From: an uncultured Bacteriovoracaceae bacterium
Lineage (GTDB): Bacteria > Bdellovibrionota > Bacteriovoracia > Bacteriovoracales > Bacteriovoracaceae
NCBI GenBank assembly: GCA_937923325.1
Contig: CAKZUQ010000005.1
Location: forward strand, 1-41,303
Length of the DNA stretch: 41,303 bases
Reading direction: 5' to 3'
Position 1 is the first letter of the stretch. Each line of letters begins with the position of its first letter. Both the position numbers and the translations under genes were made by a program. The notes beneath the pieces were generated by a model, which saw only the letters and a list, made by a program, of their open reading frames with translations, was not told the origin of the DNA and did not search any database. This document shows positions 24,604 to 33,314 of this stretch, piece after piece.

Positions 24604-25202
24604 GACAGTCCAGCAAGATATGTAATATTTTGATCTAATTTTTTGAAGTCAAACTCTTCCATAACAGACTTTGCATTAAGCTGTAGGCCCATAAGCTTTG
24701 TAAAATTAAATTTTAACCCAGCGCTCACATAACTAGAAGATGATGCCTGCTCATCAATATCAAAAAAACTAGAGCCTGTTGTTGAATCTCCAACATCATC
24801 AAAGTCAAAGTCAGTACGACCTTTAGTTGTAAGTAAAGCATAGCCAAAAGAAAAAGTTGGAAGAATAAAAGCTTTTCTTTTAGCTAAAGAAAATCTAAAG
24901 CCTGCTCCCTTAACTTCTGTTTCTGTAACAGATACAGTCTTAGTTAAGAAAAAATCTGTATTAACTTGCTGTCTTCTTGTATTTGTTTGAGTATATTTAG
25001 ATTTAGAATAATTCAGTTCTAGAGCTGTGTATTCCCATATATACCAAGCCCACCCAACACTAAAGGTTTGAGTTTCAGATGTAATTTCCCCTTCAACATT
25101 AGGATCAGCAATAGATTCTCTCTTAGAGGCTGAAAACTGAAGACTTAAATCAACATAAGAAAATGCACTAAATGAAAAAATAAATAAAAATAGAAATCGC
25201 AT
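24591..25202 (-). CDS. Outer-membrane beta-barrel protein
   Basis: 203 aa with a signal peptide (RFLFLFIFSFSAFS), then alternating strand-like blocks (YVDLSLQFSASKRES, FSVGWAWYIWEYTALELNYSKSKY, GFRFSLAKRKAFILPTFSFGYAL, YVSAGLKFNFTKLMGLQLNAKSV, YLAGLSWVF). It ends in an aromatic residue, the usual signal for barrel assembly. Its size fits an eight-stranded barrel of the OmpW/OmpA-N type. No substrate can be inferred. Confidence 0.75.
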   Translation of the reverse strand: MRFLFLFIFSFSAFSYVDLSLQFSASKRESIADPNVEGEITSETQTFSVGWAWYIWEYTALELNYSKSKYTQTNTRRQQVNTDFFLTKTVSVTETEVKGAGFRFSLAKRKAFILPTFSFGYALLTTKGRTDFDFDDVGDSTTGSSFFDIDEQASSSSYVSAGLKFNFTKLMGLQLNAKSVMEEFDFKKLDQNITYLAGLSWVF

Positions 25203-25204
25203 TA

Positions 25205-25588
25205 TTACTCCTCAACAAAACTTTTCCTTGAGAGAATAAATATTGTTACAGAGATACCAATACAAATAAGCATTAGCTTTAATCCAAAAACAAGTTTAGT
25301 AAAGATCACACTGTAACCAATACTTAAAATAATCATAGATATTGCCATGGCCTTGGCCTTTGGTCTTATAACTCTATTCTTCTCCCAGTCTAGTATAGCA
25401 TTTCCAAATAGTGGAATTGAAGTGAGCCAAATCTGCATTCTCGGAGAACTTCTAGAAAAACAATAAGATGCCAAAATTATAAAGGGTGTCGTCGGCAGAA
25501 CAGGTAAAAAAATACCAAGAATACCTAATATCAAGGACGTAAAGCCTAAACAATAGAAGAATGGTCTAGTAAATTTTAACAATTTCAC
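25205..25588 (-). CDS. YbaN family (DUF454) inner-membrane protein
   Basis: 127 aa with three to four membrane segments. GILGIFLPVLPTTPFIILASYCFSRSSPRM is the family signature, and FGNAILDWEKNRVI follows. The function of the family is unknown. The GTG start lies 23 bases inside miaB, so translation is coupled to it. It is two bases upstream of the outer-membrane-protein gene. Confidence 0.88.
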   Translation of the reverse strand: MKLLKFTRPFFYCLGFTSLILGILGIFLPVLPTTPFIILASYCFSRSSPRMQIWLTSIPLFGNAILDWEKNRVIRPKAKAMAISMIILSIGYSVIFTKLVFGLKLMLICIGISVTIFILSRKSFVEE

Positions 25589-26987
25589 CCTGACAAGACA
25601 AAGATGTTGCTGATGTAACTTTTAAATCAACCCATTTCCACTGAAGGTTTTGATCCTCGCTTTCTGGTAAGAAGTGAATGACTCTGTGGCAACTACTTCT
25701 TCCCTTCCACTTTTTAATACCTTTCATATTTCCAAACCCTTCAACAAGGACTTTATAAGTTTTGCCAATCATACTTGGTCTACTTTTAGCCTGAAGTTCT
25801 AATTGCAGAGCTTGAATCTCTCTTAATCTTCTACCTCTAATTTCTTTAGTTAGAACATCATTTTTTATTCTAGAGGCTTTAGTCCCAGGTCTGGCACTAT
25901 AATTATAAGAGTAAATAGAATCAAAGTTTGCTTTCTTCAATAACTCTAATGTTTCTCTATGCTCATCTTCTGTTTCATTAGGAAATCCAGCTATAATATC
26001 TGTAGTAACAACAATATCTGGATTAGCTTTTCTAATAGCATCTAGTCTTTCCAGGTAATGCTCGACAGAATACTCCCTGAGCATTCTTTGCAGAACAGAG
26101 TTCGATCCTGATTGAACAGGTAGATGTAAGTGATTAGCAAGTTTTTTTGATTTACCGTGAACAGCAATAAGTTCATCACTAATGTCATAAGGGTGTGATG
26201 TTGTATAACGGATAATTTCTAAACCATCAATTTTCTCAAGCTCCATAATTAGTTCAGCTAAAGATTCACCATTTTTCTTACCAAATGAATTAACATTTTG
26301 TCCTAACAGCGTAACTTCTTGAATTCCATTATGGGTAACAAGTCTAGCAACATCATTTACAATTTCAGTAATACTTCTAGACTTTTCTCGTCCTCTTGTA
26401 AAAGGAACAATACAATAAGAACAAAATTTATCACAACCTTTGATTATGTTTACAAAGGCCTGAGGTGTTCCATGATTAATCTTAGTTTGAATAGAGTAAT
26501 CATCACTTTTATCCCAAGAAGTTACAGCAAACTTTGTATCTCCTGCATAAGCTCTGTAAACCATCTCTCCAATATTATCGATAACATCTGTACCAAATGC
26601 AAAATCTAGTTGTTTATACTTTTTAAGTAAGGCCTTACTTTCAGTTTGTGCAATACAACCACCAGCTGCAATTAAAACTTTCTTTTCTACTTTTTGTTTC
26701 GTTTTGTCTTTTTGATGTTTTGACTCTCCAAGGTGTGAGTAAAACTTTTGATTGGCCAAATCTCTTACCGCACATGTATTAAAGATCATGAAGTCAGCAT
26801 CTTCTTTTGCTTGTGTTTGTGTGAAATTTAAAGGAGATAAGTGATCTAGAATTCTTTCAGTATCATGGTAATTCATCTGACAACCATAGGTCTTCACCCA
26901 AACTTTTCTTGGAGGAAATTCGATTCCACCAACTAGTTTATTCCCATTATCTAAATCTTGGATATCGTTAATATTAACGTCTTGCAT
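25566..26987 (-). CDS. miaB: tRNA-2-methylthio-N6-dimethylallyladenosine synthase MiaB
   Basis: 473 aa radical-SAM methylthiotransferase that modifies A37 of tRNAs reading UNN codons. The N-terminal UPF0004 domain contributes the auxiliary cluster cysteines (YGCQMN, NTCAVRDLANQK, GGCIAQ). The radical-SAM motif CDKFCSYC lies near 184-191, and a C-terminal TRAM domain follows about 395. The first 25 residues extend beyond the usual start but include no better ATG. It is first in the miaB-ybaN-OMP-aminopeptidase-gshB-DUF2147 run. The sequence KGCDKFCSYCIVPFTRGREKS is diagnostic. Confidence 0.97.
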   Translation of the reverse strand: MQDVNINDIQDLDNGNKLVGGIEFPPRKVWVKTYGCQMNYHDTERILDHLSPLNFTQTQAKEDADFMIFNTCAVRDLANQKFYSHLGESKHQKDKTKQKVEKKVLIAAGGCIAQTESKALLKKYKQLDFAFGTDVIDNIGEMVYRAYAGDTKFAVTSWDKSDDYSIQTKINHGTPQAFVNIIKGCDKFCSYCIVPFTRGREKSRSITEIVNDVARLVTHNGIQEVTLLGQNVNSFGKKNGESLAELIMELEKIDGLEIIRYTTSHPYDISDELIAVHGKSKKLANHLHLPVQSGSNSVLQRMLREYSVEHYLERLDAIRKANPDIVVTTDIIAGFPNETEDEHRETLELLKKANFDSIYSYNYSARPGTKASRIKNDVLTKEIRGRRLREIQALQLELQAKSRPSMIGKTYKVLVEGFGNMKGIKKWKGRSSCHRVIHFLPESEDQNLQWKWVDLKVTSATSLSCQGEIVKIY

Positions 26988-27066
26988 AAGTTCACCCTAT
27001 ATATTGGTTCTTATTATTAAATATTAGCTCTTCTATCAGAATTTTAGTCTAAAGACTATATGAGAT

Positions 27067-27657
27067 TTAAGTTAGACTTATTAAAAACAGTAAATTAAAG
27101 ACAAAATGAAGCCCAATTGGAGCAATTATACTTTCATGATCCATTTTGGCCTTGGTCATAAACCAGCCCAGAATAAAAGTATAAAGAAGCTGAATGAAAA
27201 TAAATGGATAAAACATTGCAGGTAAGCTAAAAAAAGCGATTGCATGAGAAAATGAGAATAATAATGAATTGAAAAACAAAATATTTAACTTATCAATTTT
27301 CTTTCTTTTCATCAGTCCAAATAAAATATGTCTATAAACTAATTCTTCGATTAGTGGAGCAAGTATTATTAATTGAACAACATAATGGTCTAAGTATTTA
27401 AAGGGTGTTTCAAGGTCTAGAAATTTAATTAACCCAATGCTAAATCCACCTAATATGATTGTAAAAAATAGCTTAGATAGTAATTTTTTTATATTCTTTA
27501 ATTTAAACGAGATGTTAAGTTTAACTAAAATAGATACAACAGTAATAAAAATTACTTCAAATAAATAAATACTTGAAATAGATGGTAAAATTTTAAAACC
27601 TTCAAATGGAAAGAAAAAAACTGTTAAGTAGTAAATAATAAATATCAGAAATATCAT
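27067..27657 (-). CDS. CPBP family intramembrane metalloprotease
   Basis: 196 aa, six or so membrane segments. The three catalytic motifs of CPBP/Abi proteases are present: EELVYRHILFG (EExxxR), SFSHAIAFF (His) and GLHFVFNLLF (HxxxN). It overlaps the upstream YciB-like gene by four bases (ATGA). Confidence 0.9.
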   Translation of the reverse strand: MIFLIFIIYYLTVFFFPFEGFKILPSISSIYLFEVIFITVVSILVKLNISFKLKNIKKLLSKLFFTIILGGFSIGLIKFLDLETPFKYLDHYVVQLIILAPLIEELVYRHILFGLMKRKKIDKLNILFFNSLLFSFSHAIAFFSLPAMFYPFIFIQLLYTFILGWFMTKAKMDHESIIAPIGLHFVFNLLFLISLT

Positions 27658-28193
27658 CGTTTTATCCTTCTAATATAAATGAAATTCCCAATATAAAATA
27701 TTATCATACAGATATAAAACCCTGCGGTCTTAAAGAAAAGCCACTGAGAAGTTGTCGATTTGAATGCAATGAATACCATAAAGAACCCATACGCAATTAA
27801 AAAGATTGATGTATTTCGCTCAAGAAAAGAAATCATTAAGGCATCCATTTTTTTACCATTCACCTTTTCCATCATCTCAAGCATAATTCCTTTGCCTTTT
27901 AAGCATTTGTACAGAAGATAACTTCCCATCAGGACACCTGTAAAAGCGGGCTGAAGCTTAAACCATATTCCCTCGTGAGCAACGAGAGCAATTCCACCAA
28001 GGATAAGAATTAGAAAAAAGTTGAACTTAGAAATAGTATGAATATGTCTTGTAAAGATCCATTCTAAAGACATCTCTAGTACTGCTAAAACCAAACCTCC
28101 AGCCAAGGCAATTTGCAAAGAATAGTTCGCCTCTAAATACCAATAAGCAAGAGCTGGAAGAAATGAGATTAGAAAAAAGTTTTTTTGTGACAT
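27654..28193 (-). CDS. YciB/IspZ-like inner-membrane protein
   Basis: 179 aa with five or so membrane segments. The pattern FLPALAYWYLE...GGLVLAVLEMSLEWIF...FFLILILGGIALVAHEGIWFKLQPAFTGVLMG follows that of the YciB (intracellular septation A) family, especially the WFKLQPxFTG segment. The family affects cell-envelope integrity. The gene is second in the WYL-YciB-CPBP operon. Confidence 0.65.
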   Translation of the reverse strand: MSQKNFFLISFLPALAYWYLEANYSLQIALAGGLVLAVLEMSLEWIFTRHIHTISKFNFFLILILGGIALVAHEGIWFKLQPAFTGVLMGSYLLYKCLKGKGIMLEMMEKVNGKKMDALMISFLERNTSIFLIAYGFFMVFIAFKSTTSQWLFFKTAGFYICMIIFYIGNFIYIRRIKR

Positions 28194-28197
28194 GCTA

Positions 28198-29163
28198 TTA
28201 AGCTAACTTTTTTAATTTCCTTTGACAAAAATTTAAATACTCTTTCTTTAAAGATTCAGTGCTAATGATTTCAACACTTCGCCCCTGTGAAAAAAGCCAT
28301 TCAAATAAATTATCATTTGGCTCTATAGATGCGGCCCAAATATGATCGCCACTATAGTTTTGAACCAAGACTTCATTTCTAAAGAATTCATTTTTAATTT
28401 CTCTATTAAAATTATTAAAGTCTTTTACTTTTAAGACTAATCTTTCTTCTTTAGAGTCAAGCTCTCTTAAATTTTTGATAAAAGATTCTACTTCAGTAGG
28501 TGTAAAGGCATAATCAGAATCTCGTGATGTTAAAGTCAGACTAGTAATTTTATCAATTTTAATAACATCTAAAATTTGCTTACCTGATATTTCAAAAACA
28601 AGATGTAGCTCTTTAGAAATGCTCAATAGCTTTATAGGTAATATTGAAACTAAGCTAGTGTCGAAATAGGCATCAATTGACTTTGAGGTAACAATTGCTT
28701 CTTCAATTAAACCAATATGCTTCTTCTCTAGTGAATCTACTAAGCTTAGTTTCTTTGAGTTTTTTAAGATTGCTTCAAAGTTATTTATTGAATTAAATAG
28801 ATTTGCCTCCTGATATTTTTCATCAGTATTTTTTAAAACTTGCATTAATTCATTGTTATAAGGTTCTAATTTTAAATTTTCCATAACTGGGAAATGAGCC
28901 TGAAACTTTAACCATTGACCTAAGGTCATATCTATTTCTATATTTTTTGGTGAGTCTAAGCTAACAAATGTTTTTTCATCAATCAGCTCCAGATTAATAT
29001 CAACACCTAAATCTTTAAAAAAAGTATAAAAGCAGTTAAATTCAAATCTATTAATCTGAAAGCTTTCTAAAATACCATCAAGCTGTGTAGTGGTATTTAA
29101 ATTCAATATTCCGTCTACTATATTCCAAAATTTTTCTTCACTCAACATCGATTTTTCTAACAT
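28198..29163 (-). CDS. WYL-domain protein
   Basis: About 321 aa. The C-terminal part (about 160-321) has WYL/WCX features: a WYL-like barrel (PIKLLSISKELHLVFEISGKQ...IDKITSLTLTSR), followed by HIWAASIEPNDNLFEWLFSQGRSVEIISTESLKKEYL, matching the 'W..f...v.v..P..l' end of WCX. The classical N-terminal DeoR-type helix-turn-helix is not obvious, so it may sense a ligand without binding DNA. The ATG at 29163 has GAGG four bases upstream; the frame can also start at a GTG at 29175. It is followed by YciB-like and CPBP genes. Confidence 0.75.
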   Translation of the reverse strand: MLEKSMLSEEKFWNIVDGILNLNTTTQLDGILESFQINRFEFNCFYTFFKDLGVDINLELIDEKTFVSLDSPKNIEIDMTLGQWLKFQAHFPVMENLKLEPYNNELMQVLKNTDEKYQEANLFNSINNFEAILKNSKKLSLVDSLEKKHIGLIEEAIVTSKSIDAYFDTSLVSILPIKLLSISKELHLVFEISGKQILDVIKIDKITSLTLTSRDSDYAFTPTEVESFIKNLRELDSKEERLVLKVKDFNNFNREIKNEFFRNEVLVQNYSGDHIWAASIEPNDNLFEWLFSQGRSVEIISTESLKKEYLNFCQRKLKKLA

Positions 29164-29253
29164 ATTTCCTCTCACGTGTTCTTGACTATACTTATCGGTT
29201 AATGAAAATAATTCTTTAGTGCTTTTTTATCTGTATAAGCAGATAATATACTT

Positions 29254-29739
29254 ATGATTTTATCTAAAACATTGAAATATCCAGTACTTATAATGGGAAT
29301 AATAATGTTTTCTCTCTTTTTAGCTGATGGGAAAACTAAAATTTGGTGGGAAAAGACCAAAAGAAGATTTGTACCTTCGACTTGTGATTCATTAGAATCC
29401 AGACTTAAGGATAAAGTACCTAATAATTGGGAAATTAGCTGTCCTACAGCCGATCTACTTAATCTTGAAATTGATTATCCTGGTAACGAATCTCTAGAAA
29501 TAATTAGAGTTAAGATGTACAAAAGTATAGCTAATACACTCGTTCAGTTCTCAAACATGGCCAATCCCGAAACACTTGAATACTTAAAAGATTTTAGATT
29601 AAAGATGGAATCTGACAAGGTTACTATTTACTCTCAAACAGACGGAGAGGCCATGCTCGCTTTCAGAAAACTAAAGCATAAAGAAAAAATTGCAGAGCAT
29701 TTAAAGCTTACCGTCAAAGTCAAAGAAGAGATTAAATAA
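29254..29739 (+). CDS. Membrane-anchored small protein of unknown function
   Basis: 161 aa with a single N-terminal hydrophobic segment (YPVLIMGIIMFSLFLADG), likely an uncleaved anchor or signal. The body contains two Cys (STCDSLES, EISCPTADL), which suggests a periplasmic disulfide-linked domain. No family is recognised. The last 39 bases overlap the convergent rluA-like gene. Confidence 0.7.
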   Translation: MILSKTLKYPVLIMGIIMFSLFLADGKTKIWWEKTKRRFVPSTCDSLESRLKDKVPNNWEISCPTADLLNLEIDYPGNESLEIIRVKMYKSIANTLVQFSNMANPETLEYLKDFRLKMESDKVTIYSQTDGEAMLAFRKLKHKEKIAEHLKLTVKVKEEIK

Positions 29740-30579
29740 CTCTAAAGAGTTATCTACAAATTCAGACCCATCTACAATATATTTGTAGCAGTGTAAGAAT
29801 AACCTTTGCTCTTTAAGCTTTCCATACAATTCATCTCCAACAATAGGATGACCAATTGATGCGAGTTGAACTCGTATTTGATGCCTGTGTCCTTGATTTA
29901 GTAGGACCCTTACAAGTGTATACTTCTCTTCATCATTATAAATAAGAGGAATAATATTTAAAGTTGCATGCATCTCAGTTTTTGATTCCGAGATTTTCAT
30001 TTTACTTCCTTTTATCTCACTAGGAATTAAGTATTGATCTAAGTAAGTTTCTTTTTCTAAATGACCTTTAACAATTGCAATATACTCTTTGTGCTTAATA
30101 AGTTTAGAAAAGTTAGCTCTTAAGTCTTTATATTTTTCAGATGACTTTGCATAGATAAGAAGACCGCTTGTTTCAAAATCTAATCGATACAATAGTCCTC
30201 TATCCATCGATTCTTGGTTAACAAGATCTAATTTAGGGCGATAAAAAAATAGATTCGACAAAGAGTTGTTGGTTTCATTATAAGTTAAAGGATAAGTATG
30301 CTCCTTATAGCTTTTACTGAAAACTACAAAATTCTCAGTCTCTACTATTATTTTATCTGTAGAATAATTCTTAGATGATTGAACCTTTGAATGATTTACA
30401 ATATTAATGTCTAAAGAGATACAATCTTGTTTTCGGATTATTTTTTTTAAATAGTTTTTATTCAATTTTAATTTTTTAAGTTTTGATTTTGAGATATTAA
30501 AAGTACTTAAAATAAAAGACTCAAGCGAACTTGAGTCTATAATAGATGAGAATGATATCTCGTTTTTTTTATTGAGCAT
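29701..30579 (-). CDS. RluA-family pseudouridine synthase
   Basis: 292 aa. An N-terminal S4-like part (KSKLKKLKLNKNYLKKI) precedes the synthase domain. The catalytic Asp lies in YRLDFETSGLLIYAK near 132, and the C-terminal HRHQIRVQLASIGHPIVGDELYG is family-diagnostic. The RNA target (23S or tRNA) cannot be told. It starts 11 bases inside the motB end. Confidence 0.9.
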   Translation of the reverse strand: MLNKKNEISFSSIIDSSSLESFILSTFNISKSKLKKLKLNKNYLKKIIRKQDCISLDINIVNHSKVQSSKNYSTDKIIVETENFVVFSKSYKEHTYPLTYNETNNSLSNLFFYRPKLDLVNQESMDRGLLYRLDFETSGLLIYAKSSEKYKDLRANFSKLIKHKEYIAIVKGHLEKETYLDQYLIPSEIKGSKMKISESKTEMHATLNIIPLIYNDEEKYTLVRVLLNQGHRHQIRVQLASIGHPIVGDELYGKLKEQRLFLHCYKYIVDGSEFVDNSLELFNLFFDFDGKL

Positions 30580-31381
30580 TTACTCTTTTACCTTGTGTTC
30601 TAAGATCTCTTTTCCTTAATACAAATTCTACCTTTCTATTAAGAGAATTTGATTTAGATCTTGTATCACCATAAACAACGACTGTAACTTTTGTTTTACT
30701 AACACCTCTTGATATTAAAGATTTAGCTACTTCTTCTGCTCTTTTAGCACTAAGGCCAAAAGCTCCAACTTGTGAACTTTGGTTCCACTTTTCATTAACA
30801 TCGGCGTAACCTTCAACAAATATAGTCCATTCATTAGACTTCATTAGTTTTATTATTCTCTTATAGATTGGAACAATATCTTTGTTTGCCATAATCGTTG
30901 AGCCTTTATTAAAGAAAATTTTATCTTTGACTCTAACTTTAATCCCTTCTTTCATCTCGTAGATATCTACAGCTTCATCAAGTTGATTTTCTTTAAGAGC
31001 TTCTTTCATATCTTCAAGATCTTCATCAGACTCTCTATTAAGTTCTTTTTTATCTAAAAGACCTTCTGAGGTTAATAAGTCGATTGGAAATGGTTCTACA
31101 GGTCTTTGACTTTCAAGCATGGTTGCTGAGTCATCAGGAGATTTACCAAGTTGAACTGTTTCTCCAATTTTCATAGCATTACCAGCGAAAGCTTTTCTAA
31201 TTGATCCGGCCATTGACTGAAATTTTGTAGTATCAGTCTTACTCATGGCATACAGAAGAACGAAGAATGTAAGTAATAACGTTACAAGGTCAGCAAATGT
31301 TGCCATCCATGCAGGTATTCCTTCTGGACATTCTGGTGGAGGTGGACATTCTGGACAAACATGTTCAGTATCTTCGGCCAT
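30569..31381 (-). CDS. motB: Flagellar/stator protein MotB (PomB-like)
   Basis: 270 aa. The ion-binding Asp is Asp31 in PAWMATFADLVTLLLTFFVLLYAMS. A long periplasmic linker is followed by an OmpA-like peptidoglycan-binding domain (about 150-262; NEWTIFVEGYADVNEKW..., LSAKRAEEVAKSLISRGVS). The N-terminal cytoplasmic tail carries CPECPPPPECPEG, an extended version of the Cys/Pro tail seen in some delta-proteobacterial-type MotB proteins. The stator is probably Na+-type given its PomA/PomB-like signature, but this is inference. The gene follows motA with no gap. Confidence 0.92.
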   Translation of the reverse strand: MAEDTEHVCPECPPPPECPEGIPAWMATFADLVTLLLTFFVLLYAMSKTDTTKFQSMAGSIRKAFAGNAMKIGETVQLGKSPDDSATMLESQRPVEPFPIDLLTSEGLLDKKELNRESDEDLEDMKEALKENQLDEAVDIYEMKEGIKVRVKDKIFFNKGSTIMANKDIVPIYKRIIKLMKSNEWTIFVEGYADVNEKWNQSSQVGAFGLSAKRAEEVAKSLISRGVSKTKVTVVVYGDTRSKSNSLNRKVEFVLRKRDLRTQGKRVNAQ

Positions 31382-31382
31382 C

Positions 31383-32147
31383 TTACTCTGCCTCCTCTAC
31401 TTGTCTTTGCGACGGAGGTAAAAATGAATCTAGCTTTTCTCTTATAACACGAGGGTTTTCACCTGCAACAATACCTAAAGTTCCAGCAATTATAATATTC
31501 ATTTTTAAACTTTCATTAGCCGAATAATATTTAAGTTTATTTGCAATAGGAATAGCAAAAACGTTTGCTAAAACAGCTCCATAAAAAGTTGTTAAAATGG
31601 CAACGGCCATTGATTTACCAAGTTGCTCTGGACCACCTGATAAGTTTTGAAGCATGATAACTAGTCCAATCAATGTACCAATCATTCCAAATGCTGGGCC
31701 ATCGGCTCCAATATTATCTAGGATATCAATACCGTTTTTGTGCCTATCGACCATAGAGTCGATCTCTAATTGTAAAATAGATGAGATAACCTCTGGTGGT
31801 CTATTGTCAGCTGCCAAAGTTACAGCTTTCTTTAAAAATGCATCTTCAACAGGTACTTTTTCTAGAGCAAAAACAGACTCTCTTCTGGCTGTTTCTGCAA
31901 GTTTTTGTATTTCTTCAATCACTTCTTTAGGGTCTGAACTAGTAACAAGAATTGATTTTAAATAAACTGGAACTAGGTTTTTAATTTTATCCATCGGCCA
32001 CTTAATGAATGTTGAAGCTATAACTCCACCACCAACAACAAGAATTGAAGGAACATCAATAAAAGCAGCAATAGATCCACCTGATAATATTGAGCCTAAT
32101 ATGGCCGAAACAGCAAGGACGAGTCCAATAATAGTAGCTATATCCAT
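31383..32147 (-). CDS. motA: Flagellar stator protein MotA (PomA-like)
   Basis: 254 aa with four membrane segments. It forms the ion channel of the stator together with MotB. GGSIAAFIDVPSILVVGGGVIASTFI is PomA-like in the first segment pair. IGADGPAFGMIGTLIGLVIML and ILTTFYGAVLANVFAIPIANKL contain the conserved Gly/Pro around the channel. The cytoplasmic loop carries the charged residues that contact FliG. The gene directly precedes motB. Confidence 0.95.
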   Translation of the reverse strand: MDIATIIGLVLAVSAILGSILSGGSIAAFIDVPSILVVGGGVIASTFIKWPMDKIKNLVPVYLKSILVTSSDPKEVIEEIQKLAETARRESVFALEKVPVEDAFLKKAVTLAADNRPPEVISSILQLEIDSMVDRHKNGIDILDNIGADGPAFGMIGTLIGLVIMLQNLSGGPEQLGKSMAVAILTTFYGAVLANVFAIPIANKLKYYSANESLKMNIIIAGTLGIVAGENPRVIREKLDSFLPPSQRQVEEAE

Positions 32148-32186
32148 AATAAAATACCTAAATAAAAAATTAATCTTATAGATATA

Positions 32187-32214
32187 TAATCGGATACTTA
32201 TAGTTTTAACTTAA
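32187..32214 (-). promoter_or_regulatory. Possible sigma-28 (FliA) promoter of motA
   Basis: On the minus strand TTAAGTTA, then 12 bases, then TCCGATTA, compared with the FliA consensus TAAAGTTT-N11-GCCGATAA (about 12 of 16 positions; spacing one base long). The -10 lies about 40 bases before the motA ATG. Weak and unverified. Confidence 0.3.
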
Positions 32215-32371
32215 TAGAGATTTATGTGATATCAAATATTTGCCGGTATATTTAAGTCAAGAACTAAAAAAGAGAACTTGGTATTGTCATATTAACTAGT
32301 AAATTATTATCCACTTAGCTTGTAAAATTAAAATGATCAGAATATAAGCTAATTTAAAAAAGGTTAATTGT

Positions 32372-32881
32372 ATGAATATTTTCTCACTATTATTTATTAT
32401 GACTCTTCTACCATCTCTAGCATCTGCTAGGTGTGAAACAGCTTTATTTGTTGATTTCGATATAAAAACTTGGGCAACAGGAGATACTAAAGATAAGAAA
32501 GTTACTCAACGTGACGTCAACAAGATTATTAAAAGACTAATTAAAAAAGGATACGATATAAAGCTATCAAACTCTAAAGGACAAAGCTCTGAGGATTATG
32601 ATGAGATTCTAAAGTCTAACAGTGCTGATTTTTTAATTAAATTCTTCAATCCATCACCAGGGTATATGCCTGGCCCATTATCATCTTCTCTCAACGTCGA
32701 AGTTTATGATACCTCTAAGGGTCTAAGTCTTTACCCTAGCTTTGCTTTAGGCCTAGAAGCTATTCTTTTCAAACACAAAGTTCCACATTTCTTACGGCAT
32801 GGATTACTTTACAAAGTAATTTCAAGGAAAATACCTAATTGTAGAAGTATACATAAAAGTACAATGCTCAAAAGAATATAA
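32372..32881 (+). CDS. Secreted protein of unknown function
   Basis: 169 aa with a signal peptide (IFSLLFIMTLLPSLASA). The mature part has a Cys pair (RCETALF and IPNCRSIHK) that likely forms a disulfide, and a motif-free alpha/beta body. No family is recognised. It is divergent from motA. It is followed by a hairpin (arms TGAGC and GCTCA near 32896-32934) that may terminate it. Confidence 0.7.
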   Translation: MNIFSLLFIMTLLPSLASARCETALFVDFDIKTWATGDTKDKKVTQRDVNKIIKRLIKKGYDIKLSNSKGQSSEDYDEILKSNSADFLIKFFNPSPGYMPGPLSSSLNVEVYDTSKGLSLYPSFALGLEAILFKHKVPHFLRHGLLYKVISRKIPNCRSIHKSTMLKRI

Positions 32882-32895
32882 TATTACTTTTGATT

Positions 32896-32938
32896 TGAGC
32901 CAGACTTAATTTTTAAATCTAGCTCATTTTCTATTGAA
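32896..32938 (+). terminator. Probable terminator after the secreted-protein gene
   Basis: Stem TGAGC/GCTCA extended by AGA/TCT around an AT-rich loop, then a short T-run on the plus strand. It overlaps the end of the converging 68-aa gene by a few bases. Confidence 0.4.
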
Positions 32939-33137
32939 GTTCGTTTTTCTCACTATTGAGCATAGTTTGATCTAAAAAAGACATCATTGCAGATCTTAAT
33001 TCTTTAAGTGGAATCTCTTGGGATCCACTAATTTCAGAACTTTCAAACAACTCTTTTTTAATCATATCAACTGGAAAACCAGTTAAAGCAGATAAAGAAT
33101 CTAGAGTTATCGAATCATTTGCTTGATTATTTAACAT
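32931..33137 (-). CDS. 68-aa hypothetical protein with helical core
   Basis: ATG with AAGGAG eight bases upstream, so the start is solid. SITLDSLSALTGFPVDMIKKELF has the register of a helix-turn-helix ('LsaltGfpvdmIkkel'), suggesting a small DNA-binding or partner protein. IPLKELRSAMMSFLDQ follows. No family is recognised. Confidence 0.7.
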   Translation of the reverse strand: MLNNQANDSITLDSLSALTGFPVDMIKKELFESSEISGSQEIPLKELRSAMMSFLDQTMLNSEKNELQ

Positions 33138-33314
33138 TGCTTAGCTCCTTGCTATATAACTCCACCGATCCATGGTAAAGCTCCCTCTCTCAATTCAAAG
33201 CATATCTATGTTTTTAAAAAACTGTCTAGTTATTAATGTGAAATGTAAGTTTATTTTATAAATGACTTTTTTACTCATATAAGTATAGGAAATTATTGAT
33301 ATTCTTTTATATTC

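Noticed and set aside
32148..32371. Extra small genes in the motA upstream gap
   Set aside because: Only short AT-rich frames without ribosome-binding sites; the gap is better explained as divergent promoters.
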